In this document: piece by piece, positions 25,031 to 33,753 of the stretch
How positions within the stretch are numbered: the first letter of the stretch is position 1
Layout: every line of letters begins with the position of its first letter
Source of the DNA: CAYZFD01 sp964477735
Lineage (GTDB): Bacteria; Bacteroidota; Bacteroidia; Flavobacteriales; Flavobacteriaceae
Assembly: GCA_964477735.1 (NCBI GenBank)
Contig: CAYZFD010000004.1
Coordinates: 1-64,000, forward strand
Length of the DNA stretch: 64,000 nucleotides
Reading direction: 5' to 3'
Translations under genes and position numbers: made by a program
Notes under the pieces: model-generated
Told to the model about the DNA's origin: nothing
The model's database searches: none
The model's input: the letters and a program-made list of their open reading frames with translations, nothing else

Positions 25031-27675
25031 ATGAACAAACGCACCATCTTAAAGGTTTACAGCTACAGCTTTTTTCTTGTTTTCTTTTCAGGGCTAGTTT
25101 TGGTTTCCTGTTCCACCAAAAAAGACACCTTGCTGAGCCGTTCATATCACGGGCTCACCACCAAATTCAATGTGCTCTACAACGGCCAGGTTTCTTTAGA
25201 CGAAGGTGTGGAAGAGGTTCGGATGAAATTCAAAGACAATTTTTGGGATTTGTTGCCCATTGAACGAATGACACTCGAAGAAAATCGGCAGTTTTCTATC
25301 GACAGCAAAAGTCCACAATTTAAGAGGGCAGAAGAAAAAGCGGTAAAAGCCGTTCAAAAACATTCCATGCAAATTAATGGGAAACAACGCAACAAGCAAA
25401 TCGATGAAGCCTATTTACTTTTAGGGAAATCTCGCTATTATGACCAACGTTTTATCCCTGCTTTAGAAGCTTTTAATTTTGCCCTTGAGCATTTTCCTGA
25501 AAGTGATGGATGGAACCAAGCGGTGATTTGGCGCGCTAAAACTTTGGTGAGACTAGGGCGCGCACAAGCCGCCATTGAATCGATTGAGCGCTTGCTCAAT
25601 GCCCAAGCCCTAAAAGATGAAGAACTTTCAGGAGCACAATCGGCCCTAAGCATGGCCTATTTGGCCTTAGATCAAACCCAAGAAGCGATTGAACCCCTAA
25701 AAAAAGTGATGGCCTTTGAAAAAAACCACGAAACAGCAGCCAGACATATTTATTTATTGGGCCAACTTTATGAAAACTTGCAACACGCAGATTCTGCCGC
25801 ATTGGCCTTTCAACAAGTTGTGAATTTTAATCGAAAAATTCCTAGAAAATATTGGATACACGCTCAATTGGCGTTGTTGCGCATAGACACCCTAGCTTCT
25901 GTAAAAAAACTAGCCTATCAAAAATTGTTGAAAAATAGAGAAAATAGACCATTTTTAGACAGAATTTATTTCGAAAAAGCACAATTTCTTTTCCAACAAC
26001 NNNNNNNNNNNNNNNNNNNNNNNNNNNNNNNNNNNNNNNNNNNNNNNNNNNNNNNNNNNNNNNNNNNNNNNNNNNNNNNNNNNNNNNNNNNNNNNNNNNN
26101 AGACCATTTTTAGACAGAATTTATTTCGAAAAAGCACAATTTCTTTTCCAACAACAAGAAACCGATTCGGCTATTGTGGCGCTTAACAAAGCCTTGCACT
26201 CTCCCCTCGAAGATCGCAGGTTAAAAGCCAAAGGCTATGAACAACTTTCTGTCCATGCCTTTGACCAAAAAAATTACTTAAACGCCGCAGCATATTTAGA
26301 CAGTACCCTAAACTTTCTGGAATCTAAAACACGAAAGCACCGTGCATTGACCAGAAAAAGAGCTTCGCTCGATGAAATCATCACTTATGAAAAAACTATT
26401 GAGAAAACCGACAGTATTTTGGCATTGGTAGAAATGAGTCCAGAAAAAAGACAACTTTTTTTCGAAGAGATGCTCCAAGAACAAGAAAAAGCCCGACAAA
26501 AAATGGCCGCCGAAAATGCGATCGCACAGCAAGGATTGTCGGGAAGTGCACTAAGCAATCCGATGGGCGCAGGCACCTTTTATTTTTACAGTCCCAACCA
26601 ACTCATGATGGGCAAACAGCAATTTAAGAACACATGGAAAGATCGTGCAGCTGTTGACAATTGGCGCTATGTTAGAGAAAAGGCAGTTGTTGCTGAAGTA
26701 GAAGAAATCGAAGTGCCCAAGCTAGATTTTAGTGCAGCAGCAAAAGAGCTGGTGGCCACTATCCCATCGAACCCTAAAGAAATCGATAGCCTTAGAGAAA
26801 ACCGTGCAGGAGCCTATTACGATGCCGGCCTGAGTTATAAGGAACAGTTTAACGACCTCAGCCTTTCTGCCGAACGCCTAACCCAGTTTATTGAAACCGA
26901 TTTACTTCCAAAACGAAGACCAGCAGCCTTATATCATTTATACAGGGCATTTGAAAAAATAGATCCTCAGCAATTGGTTACAACCAAAGCACAACTTCAG
27001 GCAGCCTATCCCGATTCGAAATATTTGAAGATTCTCGAAAACCCAGCAGCCATGAAGGCAGATTTAGAAATCATGCATCAGCAAGCCGACAGCTTAATGG
27101 CGAACTATGGTCGTATAGATTTTGAAAAAACCATTTCAGAGGTCGAAGCGCTATTGAAAAAAGATATTGAACCAGCCCTTGCAGCGAAACTAAGTTTGCT
27201 AAATGCCAAAGCCATAGGTCGTTTAGATGGCCCTGAGGCCTACCTCAAAGCCCTAGAAAATATAGTTGCACAATATCCCAAACAAGAGTCGGGTCTTGAA
27301 GCAGCTTCGCTCATGGCCTCTATACAAACTTGGGAAGCACCCACCTATGATTTCGAATCTAATGAGCCCTCTAAGCTGGTTTTCCTTTTCGATTTAAAAG
27401 AAAAACCTCAAGCGATTTCATTGACTGAAAAGCTAAACAAAATACTAGCCGAATTGGAAAATGAGGATTTGTCTATAAGTCTCGATCGTTATGACCGAAG
27501 CCAATTTATGGTGGTGGTTCACGGATTTAGGTCAAGAGACGCTGCAGAAGGATTTTCAGAGATGATTCAAAAGACTCCAGCGTTTTTGGTGAATCGTGAT
27601 AATTTTGTAATTTTGTTTTCCGATTTTAAAAAGGCCTTGATATTCAAGCATTTAGATCGGTTCATTAAACCCTAA
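25031..27675 (+). CDS. sprE: Gliding/type IX secretion lipoprotein SprE (PorW), split by an assembly gap
   Basis: SprE/PorW is a TPR-containing lipoprotein needed for type IX secretion and gliding. The protein starts MNKRTILKVY, has a lipoprotein signal with lipobox VLVSC (Cys27), then STKKDTLLSRSYHGLTTKFN, a family hallmark, and TPR-like helical repeats from about 120 to 300. The gene contains 100 Ns (26001-26100) flanked by exact 55-base repeats. Deleting one copy plus the Ns (155 bases) joins both halves in frame and gives about 829 residues, near the family size. An upstream in-frame GTG/ATG at 24977-24988 lacks a signal peptide and is rejected. Bactofilin follows 10 bases downstream. Confidence 0.9.
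25946..26155. repeat. 55-base direct repeat flanking 100 Ns inside sprE (assembly artefact)
   Basis: Positions 25946-26000 and 26101-26155 are identical, with Ns at 26001-26100. The repeat keeps the sprE frame only if one copy and the Ns are removed. The same 55-base length recurs at the two other gaps, which points to contig ends overlapping by an assembler k-mer and not to a biological repeat. Confidence 0.95.
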
Positions 27676-27685
27676 GCAGCAGAAA

Positions 27686-28096
27686 ATGTTTGCAGATAAA
27701 AAAATTAAAATTATGGATCAATCAGGACACCCCAATCGCATTGAGAAGAACACGCACATTGTTGGGGACATTACTTCAAAAGCAGATTTTAGAATTGATG
27801 GTACTCTTGAAGGTACCGTAACCACTTCGGGCAAGGTAGTGATTGGCAAAGAGGGAAGCATTCAAGGAAAAGTGAATTGTGTGAACGCTGATATTGAAGG
27901 CACTTTTGTTGGAAATTTAGAAGTCTCCAACATGTTGGTTTTAAAATCCACCTCCAGCACTCAGGGCGAAGTTGTGGTAGGCAAGTTGGCCGTTGAAGCA
28001 GGGGCCAATTTCAACGCCCGTTGTGCCATGAAAGACGCAGCAGTCAAAACCTTGAACAAATCAGATGCCCCTTCATCCGCAGAAAAAACAGCCTAA
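27686..28096 (+). CDS. Bactofilin (polymer-forming cytoskeletal protein)
   Basis: A 136-residue bactofilin. A short N-terminal tail leads into a right-handed beta-helix recognisable by the repeating pattern IVGDITSKADFRIDGTLEGT, GKVVIGKEGSIQGKV and LVLKSTSSTQGEVVVGKL. These proteins form nucleotide-free filaments at the inner membrane that organise wall enzymes or surface machinery. The C-terminal tail is short and rich in Ala/Ser. It lies 10 bases after sprE and its last 32 bases overlap the following small gene in another frame, so it belongs to this operon. Confidence 0.92.
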   Translation: MFADKKIKIMDQSGHPNRIEKNTHIVGDITSKADFRIDGTLEGTVTTSGKVVIGKEGSIQGKVNCVNADIEGTFVGNLEVSNMLVLKSTSSTQGEVVVGKLAVEAGANFNARCAMKDAAVKTLNKSDAPSSAEKTA

Positions 28097-28283
28097 CCGC
28101 TGGTTATCCCTTTTGGGAATGGGGCTGCAGATGGGGCTCACCATCTTCATTTTTATTAAATTGGGAAAATGGGCTGACAACCACTATAAGCTCGAAAAGT
28201 GGGGCACCATTTTGGGCACCTTTCTGGGGTTGATCGTGGCGTTCTATTGGGTGAATCGGCAACTGCAAAACCTTAACAAATAA
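28065..28283 (+). CDS. AtpZ/AtpI-type small membrane protein
   Basis: A 72-residue protein with two membrane segments (LGMGLQMGLTIFIFIKLGKW and GTILGTFLGLIVAFYW) separated by a short polar loop DNHYKLEKW. This hairpin is typical of AtpZ/AtpI proteins encoded ahead of atpB, which assist assembly or ion supply of the F0 sector. It starts 32 bases inside the bactofilin gene and ends 6 bases before the next small membrane protein. The function is inferred from the family and position. Confidence 0.82.
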   Translation: MPLHPQKKQPNRWLSLLGMGLQMGLTIFIFIKLGKWADNHYKLEKWGTILGTFLGLIVAFYWVNRQLQNLNK

Positions 28284-28289
28284 CCACAG

Positions 28290-28685
28290 ATGATAAAAGT
28301 TTTAAAAAGAGTGTTGTTCACAATGGGTTTCGTTTTTGTAATTCATCTTGCTTTACGATATGCATTCTCGCATAATTTGTGGGCCCACCAACTCATAGAA
28401 TCTTATGTTTTTAACTTGTCAATTGCTTTGCTGACTGTTGGATGCACCAGCATTCTAATCCAGCAGGGAAGCAAGTCAGTAGGTTTTGTTTTTATGGGGT
28501 TCAGTGCCCTAAAATTTTTGTATTTCTTTGTTCGATTCTATCCGTCCTATAAAAGTGATGGTGTCATCGAAACTGCAGAAGCCCTAACGTTTTTCATGCC
28601 CTATCTCACAGCACTTATCCTAGAAACCATCCTTATTGCCAAGGGACTAAACAACAGTGGCAAAACCGAAGATCAAGATCAATAA
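28290..28685 (+). CDS. Small membrane protein upstream of atpB (DUF6168-like)
   Basis: A 131-residue protein with four hydrophobic segments, beginning MIKVLKRVLFTMGFVFVIHL and ending in a polar tail GKTEDQDQ. It occupies the position of the variable second AtpI-like protein ahead of atpB in Flavobacteria (DUF6168 as I remember it). No catalytic motif is visible. It lies 6 bases after the AtpZ-like gene and 81 bases before atpB, where a new promoter begins. Confidence 0.65.
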   Translation: MIKVLKRVLFTMGFVFVIHLALRYAFSHNLWAHQLIESYVFNLSIALLTVGCTSILIQQGSKSVGFVFMGFSALKFLYFFVRFYPSYKSDGVIETAEALTFFMPYLTALILETILIAKGLNNSGKTEDQDQ

Positions 28686-28704
28686 AAAAAAGCGTGATTC
28701 AGGC

Positions 28705-28734
28705 TTTTGTATTTCATATAAAACCGTACTTTTG
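28705..28734 (+). promoter_or_regulatory. Promoter of the atpBEFHAG operon
   Basis: TTTTG (28705-28709), 17 bases, then TACTTTTG (28727-28734), matching both elements of the Bacteroidetes promoter. The ATG of atpB is 32 bases downstream. It allows the ATP synthase genes to be expressed independently of sprE and bactofilin. Confidence 0.55.
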
Positions 28735-28766
28735 CAGCTGTTTTAGAAATTATCATTCCTAGGCGA

Positions 28767-29870
28767 ATGAAACCAATGTATATGAATCGTTTTTGGGTTG
28801 CCATTTTATTATTCTTAGGATTGAGCTTAAATGCTCAAAACCATAGCGAAAATCATCATTCAGAAGCTCCTGCCGAAAAGGATATTAAATCTGAAATCAA
28901 AGCATATATTGCGCATCACCTTCAAGACAGTTATGATTTCTCGATTACCTCCTACACTGACGAATCAGGAAAACATCACTACGTTGGGTTTTCACTTCCT
29001 GTGATTTTATGGGATGGAGGTTTAAAGATTTTTTCATCCAGTCAGTTCCATCATGGAGAAACTGTAGCCCAAGTAGATGGCAACTATTATGCCCTTTATC
29101 ACAACAAAATCTATAAGACCGACGCTCAGGGAACCATCGTTTATGACGATCATCACAAACCCACTAACGCAAAACCCTTAGATTTATCGATCACCAAAAG
29201 TGTTTTTACCCTTTTGCTTACGGCTGTGCTCATGTTCTTTTTGTTTAGAGGGTTAGCAAGGTCCTATATCTCTAATGGAGGAATTTCTTCGGGAGTTGGA
29301 AGGTTTTTTGAGCCCATTGTACTCTATGTTCGAGACGACATCGCCATTCCAAATATTGGTGAAAAACATTACAAAAAATACATGAGCTTTTTGCTCACCC
29401 TCTTCTTTTTTATATGGTTTCTTAATATGTTAGGCCTAACCCCATTAGGCATCAATGTAACTGGAAACATTGCCATTACCTTTGGTTTGGCCCTCGTCAC
29501 ATTCATCATTACCAATGTGACAGCAAAAAAAGATTATTGGACTCATATTTTTTGGATGCCAGGCGTTCCAGTTTTGATGAAACTTGTATTGGCACCCATT
29601 GAACTGTTGGGTGTTTTTATCAAGCCATTTTCTCTTCTCATTCGACTCTATGCCAACATGACAGCAGGGCATATCGTTTTGATGAGTTTAATAGGATTAA
29701 TGTTCATTTTCAACAATTGGTTGGGAAGCAGCTTATCCTTTGTGTTGGCGTTTGCCATATCCTTGATAGAAATTTTAGTGGCCCTCTTACAGGCCTATAT
29801 ATTTACCATGCTCTCTGCGCTTTATTTTGGTTTTGCCGTAGAAGAGCACGAACACGACGAAGCACATTAA
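28767..29870 (+). CDS. atpB: F0F1 ATP synthase subunit A
   Basis: Subunit a forms the half-channels for ions next to the c-ring. The 367-residue protein is about 100 residues longer than the E. coli protein because of an N-terminal exported part: a signal-like segment MNRFWVAILLFLGLSLNAQ, then ~130 residues of His-rich, presumably periplasmic sequence. The membrane domain carries KKYMSFLLTLFFFIWFLNML and the essential Arg in LLIRLYANMTAGH (near residue 290). The start at 28767 gives MKPMYMNRFW; a start six codons later is also possible. Confidence 0.94.
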   Translation: MKPMYMNRFWVAILLFLGLSLNAQNHSENHHSEAPAEKDIKSEIKAYIAHHLQDSYDFSITSYTDESGKHHYVGFSLPVILWDGGLKIFSSSQFHHGETVAQVDGNYYALYHNKIYKTDAQGTIVYDDHHKPTNAKPLDLSITKSVFTLLLTAVLMFFLFRGLARSYISNGGISSGVGRFFEPIVLYVRDDIAIPNIGEKHYKKYMSFLLTLFFFIWFLNMLGLTPLGINVTGNIAITFGLALVTFIITNVTAKKDYWTHIFWMPGVPVLMKLVLAPIELLGVFIKPFSLLIRLYANMTAGHIVLMSLIGLMFIFNNWLGSSLSFVLAFAISLIEILVALLQAYIFTMLSALYFGFAVEEHEHDEAH

Positions 29871-29900
29871 AAATTAAAATAATCATTTAAACTAGTAAAT

Positions 29901-30092
29901 ATGGAAATTCCAGCAATCGTAGGAGCAGGATTAGTAGTAATCGGAGTAGGAATGGGAATTGGAAGAATTGGCGGTTCAGCCATGGAAGCCATTGCCCGTC
30001 AGCCAGAGGCGTACGGAAAAATTCAAACAGCGATGTTGATTGCAGCAGCGTTGATTGAAGGTATAGGTTTTGCTGCGCTTTTTGCAGTTTAA
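29901..30092 (+). CDS. atpE: F0F1 ATP synthase subunit C
   Basis: A 63-residue hairpin that forms the rotor ring. Helix 1 has the Gly-rich GVGMGIGRIGGSAM pattern, the loop has the conserved ARQPEA, and helix 2 carries the ion-binding Glu in AALIEGIGF. The Gln on helix 1 and the Ser/Thr next to the Glu that mark sodium-type rings are missing, so a proton-coupled ring is likely. The start is ATG 29901, 30 bases after atpB. A stem-loop follows the stop codon. Confidence 0.96.
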   Translation: MEIPAIVGAGLVVIGVGMGIGRIGGSAMEAIARQPEAYGKIQTAMLIAAALIEGIGFAALFAV

Positions 30093-30112
30093 TTAAGGTC
30101 CAACACACGAAT

Positions 30113-30140
30113 AGCAGCGGCAGTTTTTGCTGCCGTTGTT
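30113..30140 (+). other. Stem-loop between atpE and atpF
   Basis: AGCAGCGGCAG (30113-30123) pairs with CTGCCGTTGTT (30130-30140) across a TTTTTG loop: 11 base pairs including two G-U pairs. No T-run follows the stem, so it is not a standard terminator. A barrier to 3' decay or a processing site that raises atpE mRNA relative to downstream genes would suit the many copies of subunit c per complex, but this is inference. Confidence 0.5.
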
Positions 30141-30162
30141 ATTATGCTTAAAATCGCAAAAA

Positions 30163-30663
30163 ATGGAAAAATTATTGGAAGAGTTTTCGATAGGTCTCTT
30201 TGTTTGGCAAACCCTAATTTTTGTAGGGCTCATTTATTTGCTTAAAAAAGTGGCATGGAAACCCATTCTCAACGCCGTAAACGAGCGTGAGGAAGGCATT
30301 CGATCTGCATTGCAATCGGCCGAAGAAGCACGCAAGGAAATGCAAAATCTTCAAGCCGACAATGAGCGCATCCTCAAAGAAGCTCGTGGCGAACGAGAGC
30401 AGTTGCTTAAGGAAGCCCGCGAAATGAAGCAACGCATGATTGATGACGCCAAAGAAGAAGCCCAAGCACAGGCCTCTAAAATTATTGCGCAAGCACAATT
30501 GGCCATTCAGAGCGAAAAGCAAGCCGCAGTAGCCGATCTGAAAAATCAGGTGGCATCCTTGTCTATCGAAATTGCCGAAAAAGTTGTGGGGCAAGAATTG
30601 TCTGAAAAAGATAAACAATTGAAAGTCGTAGAGGGACTTTTAAAAGATGTGACGCTTAGCTAA
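30163..30663 (+). CDS. atpF: F0F1 ATP synthase subunit B
   Basis: The stator stalk subunit: one N-terminal membrane helix (SIGLFVWQTLIFVGLIYLL, residues ~8-26) followed by a long, charged coiled coil rich in Glu, Lys, Ala and Gln to residue ~140, ending in the delta-binding C-terminus. The 166-residue form starting MEKLLEEFS at 30163 is the family length; an in-frame upstream ATG at 30127 would begin inside or immediately after the atpE-atpF stem-loop and is rejected. Confidence 0.95.
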   Translation: MEKLLEEFSIGLFVWQTLIFVGLIYLLKKVAWKPILNAVNEREEGIRSALQSAEEARKEMQNLQADNERILKEARGEREQLLKEAREMKQRMIDDAKEEAQAQASKIIAQAQLAIQSEKQAAVADLKNQVASLSIEIAEKVVGQELSEKDKQLKVVEGLLKDVTLS

Positions 30664-30669
30664 AAAAAT

Positions 30670-31224
30670 ATGAAAGGAAGTCGTGCTGCCATACGTTATG
30701 CCAAAGCCGCTCTGGGCCATGCTTTTGATCTAAAAGCATCAGCAGAAGTGGACAATGACATGCGTCAATTTCTTAAAACGCTTCAAGATTCTGACGATTT
30801 ACAAGCCTTGCTTAGCAGCCCTGTGGCTACTGATCAGCAAAAGGAATCTGTTCTTATGGAGGTTTTCAAAAAAGCACACCCTGTTTCATTGCAATTGCTT
30901 AAGTTGTTGGTGAACAACAACCGAGTAGAACTGCTTGGGCAGGTGGCAGAACAGTATATTCAAAAATACGACGAACACCAAAATAGGGTAGTTGCAACAG
31001 TAATCACGGCAGTGCCTTTAAACGATAAACTTGAGGCACAATTGCTTCAAAAAGTAGCCGAAATCACAGGCAAAAAAATCACACTCAACAACCAAATTGA
31101 TCCTAGCATACTTGGAGGATTCGTTTTGCGCGTTGGGGATAAGCAATTTAATGCAAGCATTTCAAACAAATTGCAAACATTAAAAAGATCATTTACTACA
31201 AATACAAAAGCATCAATTTTATAA
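30670..31224 (+). CDS. atpH: F0F1 ATP synthase subunit delta
   Basis: The 184-residue subunit sits on top of F1 and binds the stalk. Recognisable features are the N-terminal helical bundle (RAAIRYAKAALGHAFD), KAHPVSLQLLKLLVNNNRVE, and the C-terminal stretch DPSILGGFVLRVGDKQFNAS. It starts 6 bases after atpF and ends 3 bases before atpA, as usual in this operon. Confidence 0.95.
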   Translation: MKGSRAAIRYAKAALGHAFDLKASAEVDNDMRQFLKTLQDSDDLQALLSSPVATDQQKESVLMEVFKKAHPVSLQLLKLLVNNNRVELLGQVAEQYIQKYDEHQNRVVATVITAVPLNDKLEAQLLQKVAEITGKKITLNNQIDPSILGGFVLRVGDKQFNASISNKLQTLKRSFTTNTKASIL

Positions 31225-31227
31225 ATC

Positions 31228-32802
31228 ATGGCAGAAGTAAATCCAGCTGAAGTTTCAGCAATACTAAAGCAACAATTAGCAGGTTTTGATTCCTCCAATT
31301 CTCTAGACGAAGTGGGAACTGTACTCCAAGTAGGAGACGGAATTGCTCGAGTCTATGGACTTTCCAATGCGCAATATGGTGAACTGGTTCGTTTCGATAC
31401 GGGAATGGAAGGCATTGTATTGAACCTCGAAGAAGACAATGTTGGTGTGGTATTGCTAGGACCATCTAAAGAAATCAAAGAAGGAGATACTGTGAAACGC
31501 ACCCAACGAATCGCCTCCATAAAAGTGGGCGAAAACATGGTAGGGCGTGTAGTTGATACTTTAGGCAATCCGATTGATGGAAAAGGAGCCATAGGAGGTG
31601 ATTTATATGAAATGCCCTTAGAGCGCAAAGCCCCTGGAGTTATTTTCCGTCAGCCCGTAAACGAACCCCTCCAAACTGGCATTAAATCTATTGACGCCAT
31701 GATTCCAGTAGGAAGAGGTCAGCGAGAGTTGGTGATTGGTGACCGTCAGACAGGAAAAACAACCGTCTGTATTGATACGATCCTCAATCAAAAAGAATTT
31801 TATGATGCTGGTGAACCTGTATTCTGCATCTATGTGGCCGTGGGTCAAAAAGCTTCAACAGTAGCTGCAATAGCCAAGACATTAGAAGATAAAGGCGCAT
31901 TAGCCTATACCGTTATTGTAGCCGCCAACGCTTCCGACCCTGCTCCAATGCAGGTTTACGCACCTTTTGCTGGTGCCGCGATTGGTGAATATTTTCGAGA
32001 CACAGGCCGACCAGCTTTGATCATTTATGATGATTTATCAAAACAAGCTGTGGCCTACCGTGAGGTATCTTTGCTTCTTAGACGTCCTCCAGGACGTGAG
32101 GCCTATCCTGGTGACGTGTTCTATTTACACTCACGTTTGTTAGAACGTGCTGCAAAAGTCATCGCCGACGATGATATTGCCAAAAACATGAACGATTTAC
32201 CTGACTCCCTAAAGCCCATTGTTAAGGGAGGAGGTTCACTCACAGCCTTGCCCATTATTGAAACCCAAGCGGGCGACGTATCAGCCTATATTCCTACCAA
32301 CGTAATTTCTATTACAGATGGTCAAATATTCCTCGAGTCCGACTTGTTCAACTCAGGAGTACGCCCAGCAATTAACGTGGGAATTTCGGTTTCGCGTGTT
32401 GGGGGATCTGCTCAGATTAAATCAATGAAAAAAGTGGCAGGAACCCTAAAACTAGATCAAGCACAATTCCGCGAATTAGAAGCCTTTGCCAAGTTTGGTT
32501 CAGACCTAGATGCCGCTACTCTAAACGTGATCGAAAAAGGGCGTAGAAACGTAGAAATCCTTAAGCAAGCACAAAATGATCCATTTACAGTTGAAGCGCA
32601 AGTGGCCATCATTTATGCTGGGTCTAAGAACCTATTGCGCAAAGTTCCTGTAGAAAAAGTGAAAGATTTTGAGCAAAATTACTTGGAAGTCCTGAATGCC
32701 AAACATCGTCCGGTATTAGATGAATTGAAATCTGGCAAACTGACCGATGAGGCCATCGAGGTACTCACCAAAGTTGCCGAAGATTTATCAGCCAACTATT
32801 AA
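31228..32802 (+). CDS. atpA: F0F1 ATP synthase subunit alpha
   Basis: The non-catalytic nucleotide-binding subunit, 524 residues. Walker A is GDRQTGKTTV (residues 171-180), with the DELSEED-equivalent and the LLLRRPPGREAYPGDVFYLH stretch and the arginine-finger region NVGISVSRVGGSAQIK later on. No changes of note. It is separated from atpG by 28 bases. The catalytic beta subunit (atpD) and epsilon (atpC) are not in this cluster. Confidence 0.97.
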   Translation: MAEVNPAEVSAILKQQLAGFDSSNSLDEVGTVLQVGDGIARVYGLSNAQYGELVRFDTGMEGIVLNLEEDNVGVVLLGPSKEIKEGDTVKRTQRIASIKVGENMVGRVVDTLGNPIDGKGAIGGDLYEMPLERKAPGVIFRQPVNEPLQTGIKSIDAMIPVGRGQRELVIGDRQTGKTTVCIDTILNQKEFYDAGEPVFCIYVAVGQKASTVAAIAKTLEDKGALAYTVIVAANASDPAPMQVYAPFAGAAIGEYFRDTGRPALIIYDDLSKQAVAYREVSLLLRRPPGREAYPGDVFYLHSRLLERAAKVIADDDIAKNMNDLPDSLKPIVKGGGSLTALPIIETQAGDVSAYIPTNVISITDGQIFLESDLFNSGVRPAINVGISVSRVGGSAQIKSMKKVAGTLKLDQAQFRELEAFAKFGSDLDAATLNVIEKGRRNVEILKQAQNDPFTVEAQVAIIYAGSKNLLRKVPVEKVKDFEQNYLEVLNAKHRPVLDELKSGKLTDEAIEVLTKVAEDLSANY

Positions 32803-32830
32803 TCGTCGCTAATACCTTAAACGCTACAAC

Positions 32831-33691
32831 ATGGCCAATTTAAAGGAAATACGCAATCGGATCGCATCAGTCTCTTCGACGATGCAAATCACCAGTGCCA
32901 TGAAAATGGTTTCGGCGGCCAAATTAAAAAAAGCACAAGATGCGATTACGGCCATGCGACCCTATTCCGATAAGCTGACCGAGCTACTCAAAGGCTTCAC
33001 AGCCTCTGGAGATGTGGCCCAAACAAGCCCTTTTGCAGAAGAACGGCCAGTTAAAAAAGTGTTGCTTGTAGCCATTAGTTCAAACAGAGGACTTTGTGGA
33101 GCGTTTAACTCTAACATCATCAAAGAAATCAATCGCCTTAAGAAAGAGGTCTATGCCGACAAAGAAGTAGCTGTAGTCGCGATTGGAAAAAAAGCCCATG
33201 ATGTATTGGCAAAATCCTATTCGGTTATTCAAAACCACAGTGCAATTTATGACGATCTAAATTATGATGCTGTGGCCAGCATCGCCGACCAAATTATGCA
33301 AGGCTATGCCCAAGGCGAATTTGATAAGGTTGTTTTGATCTATAATCAATTTAAAAATGCAGCCACACAGTTGGTACAATCCGAAGCTTTTTTGCCACTT
33401 GCAACCGAAAAATCGGACAATGCCGCAAGCTTAGATTATATTTTTGAACCCTCTCAAGAAAAAATCGTGAAAACATTGATCCCCAAGGCTTTGAGGACTC
33501 AAATGTATAAGGCGGTTCGCGATTCTTTTGCTAGCGAGCACGGTGCCCGAATGACAGCCATGCACAAGGCTACAGACAACGCCACCGACCTGCGCAACCA
33601 ATTAAAGTTGACCTACAACAAAGCCCGTCAGGCGGCCATCACCAACGAAATTCTCGAAATTGTAGGAGGCGCAGAAGCCCTAAACAATTAA
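32831..33691 (+). CDS. atpG: F0F1 ATP synthase subunit gamma
   Basis: The 286-residue central shaft. The N-terminus NLKEIRNRIASVSSTMQITS and the C-terminal MTAMHKATDNATDLRNQL are the two conserved helices that form the rotating coiled coil; SSNRGLCGAFNSN is the other family signature. It closes the cluster. No terminator hairpin is clear behind it; a short T-rich stretch and a 14-base palindrome lie in the 62-base gap before the next gene. Confidence 0.96.
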   Translation: MANLKEIRNRIASVSSTMQITSAMKMVSAAKLKKAQDAITAMRPYSDKLTELLKGFTASGDVAQTSPFAEERPVKKVLLVAISSNRGLCGAFNSNIIKEINRLKKEVYADKEVAVVAIGKKAHDVLAKSYSVIQNHSAIYDDLNYDAVASIADQIMQGYAQGEFDKVVLIYNQFKNAATQLVQSEAFLPLATEKSDNAASLDYIFEPSQEKIVKTLIPKALRTQMYKAVRDSFASEHGARMTAMHKATDNATDLRNQLKLTYNKARQAAITNEILEIVGGAEALNN

Positions 33692-33708
33692 TTTTTTATT
33701 TTCTCAGG

Positions 33709-33722
33709 TATCAATATTGATA
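33709..33722. other. Perfect 14-base palindrome between atpG and the outer-membrane beta-barrel gene
   Basis: TATCAATATTGATA reads the same on both strands. It lies 31 bases before the start codon of the next gene, a position suited to an operator, but no regulator is encoded next to it. AT-rich palindromes of this size can also arise by chance. Confidence 0.3.
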
Positions 33723-33753
33723 TTAATAACGTTTTTTTTAAACTAAATATCTA

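Noticed and set aside
25946..26155. Possible biological tandem duplication in sprE
   Set aside because: The same 55-base length around 100 Ns occurs at two other sites, and collapsing restores frame; it is an assembly effect.
30214..30618. Open frame of 134 codons on the minus strand within atpF
   Set aside because: Shadow of the biased coiled-coil codons of atpF on the opposite strand.
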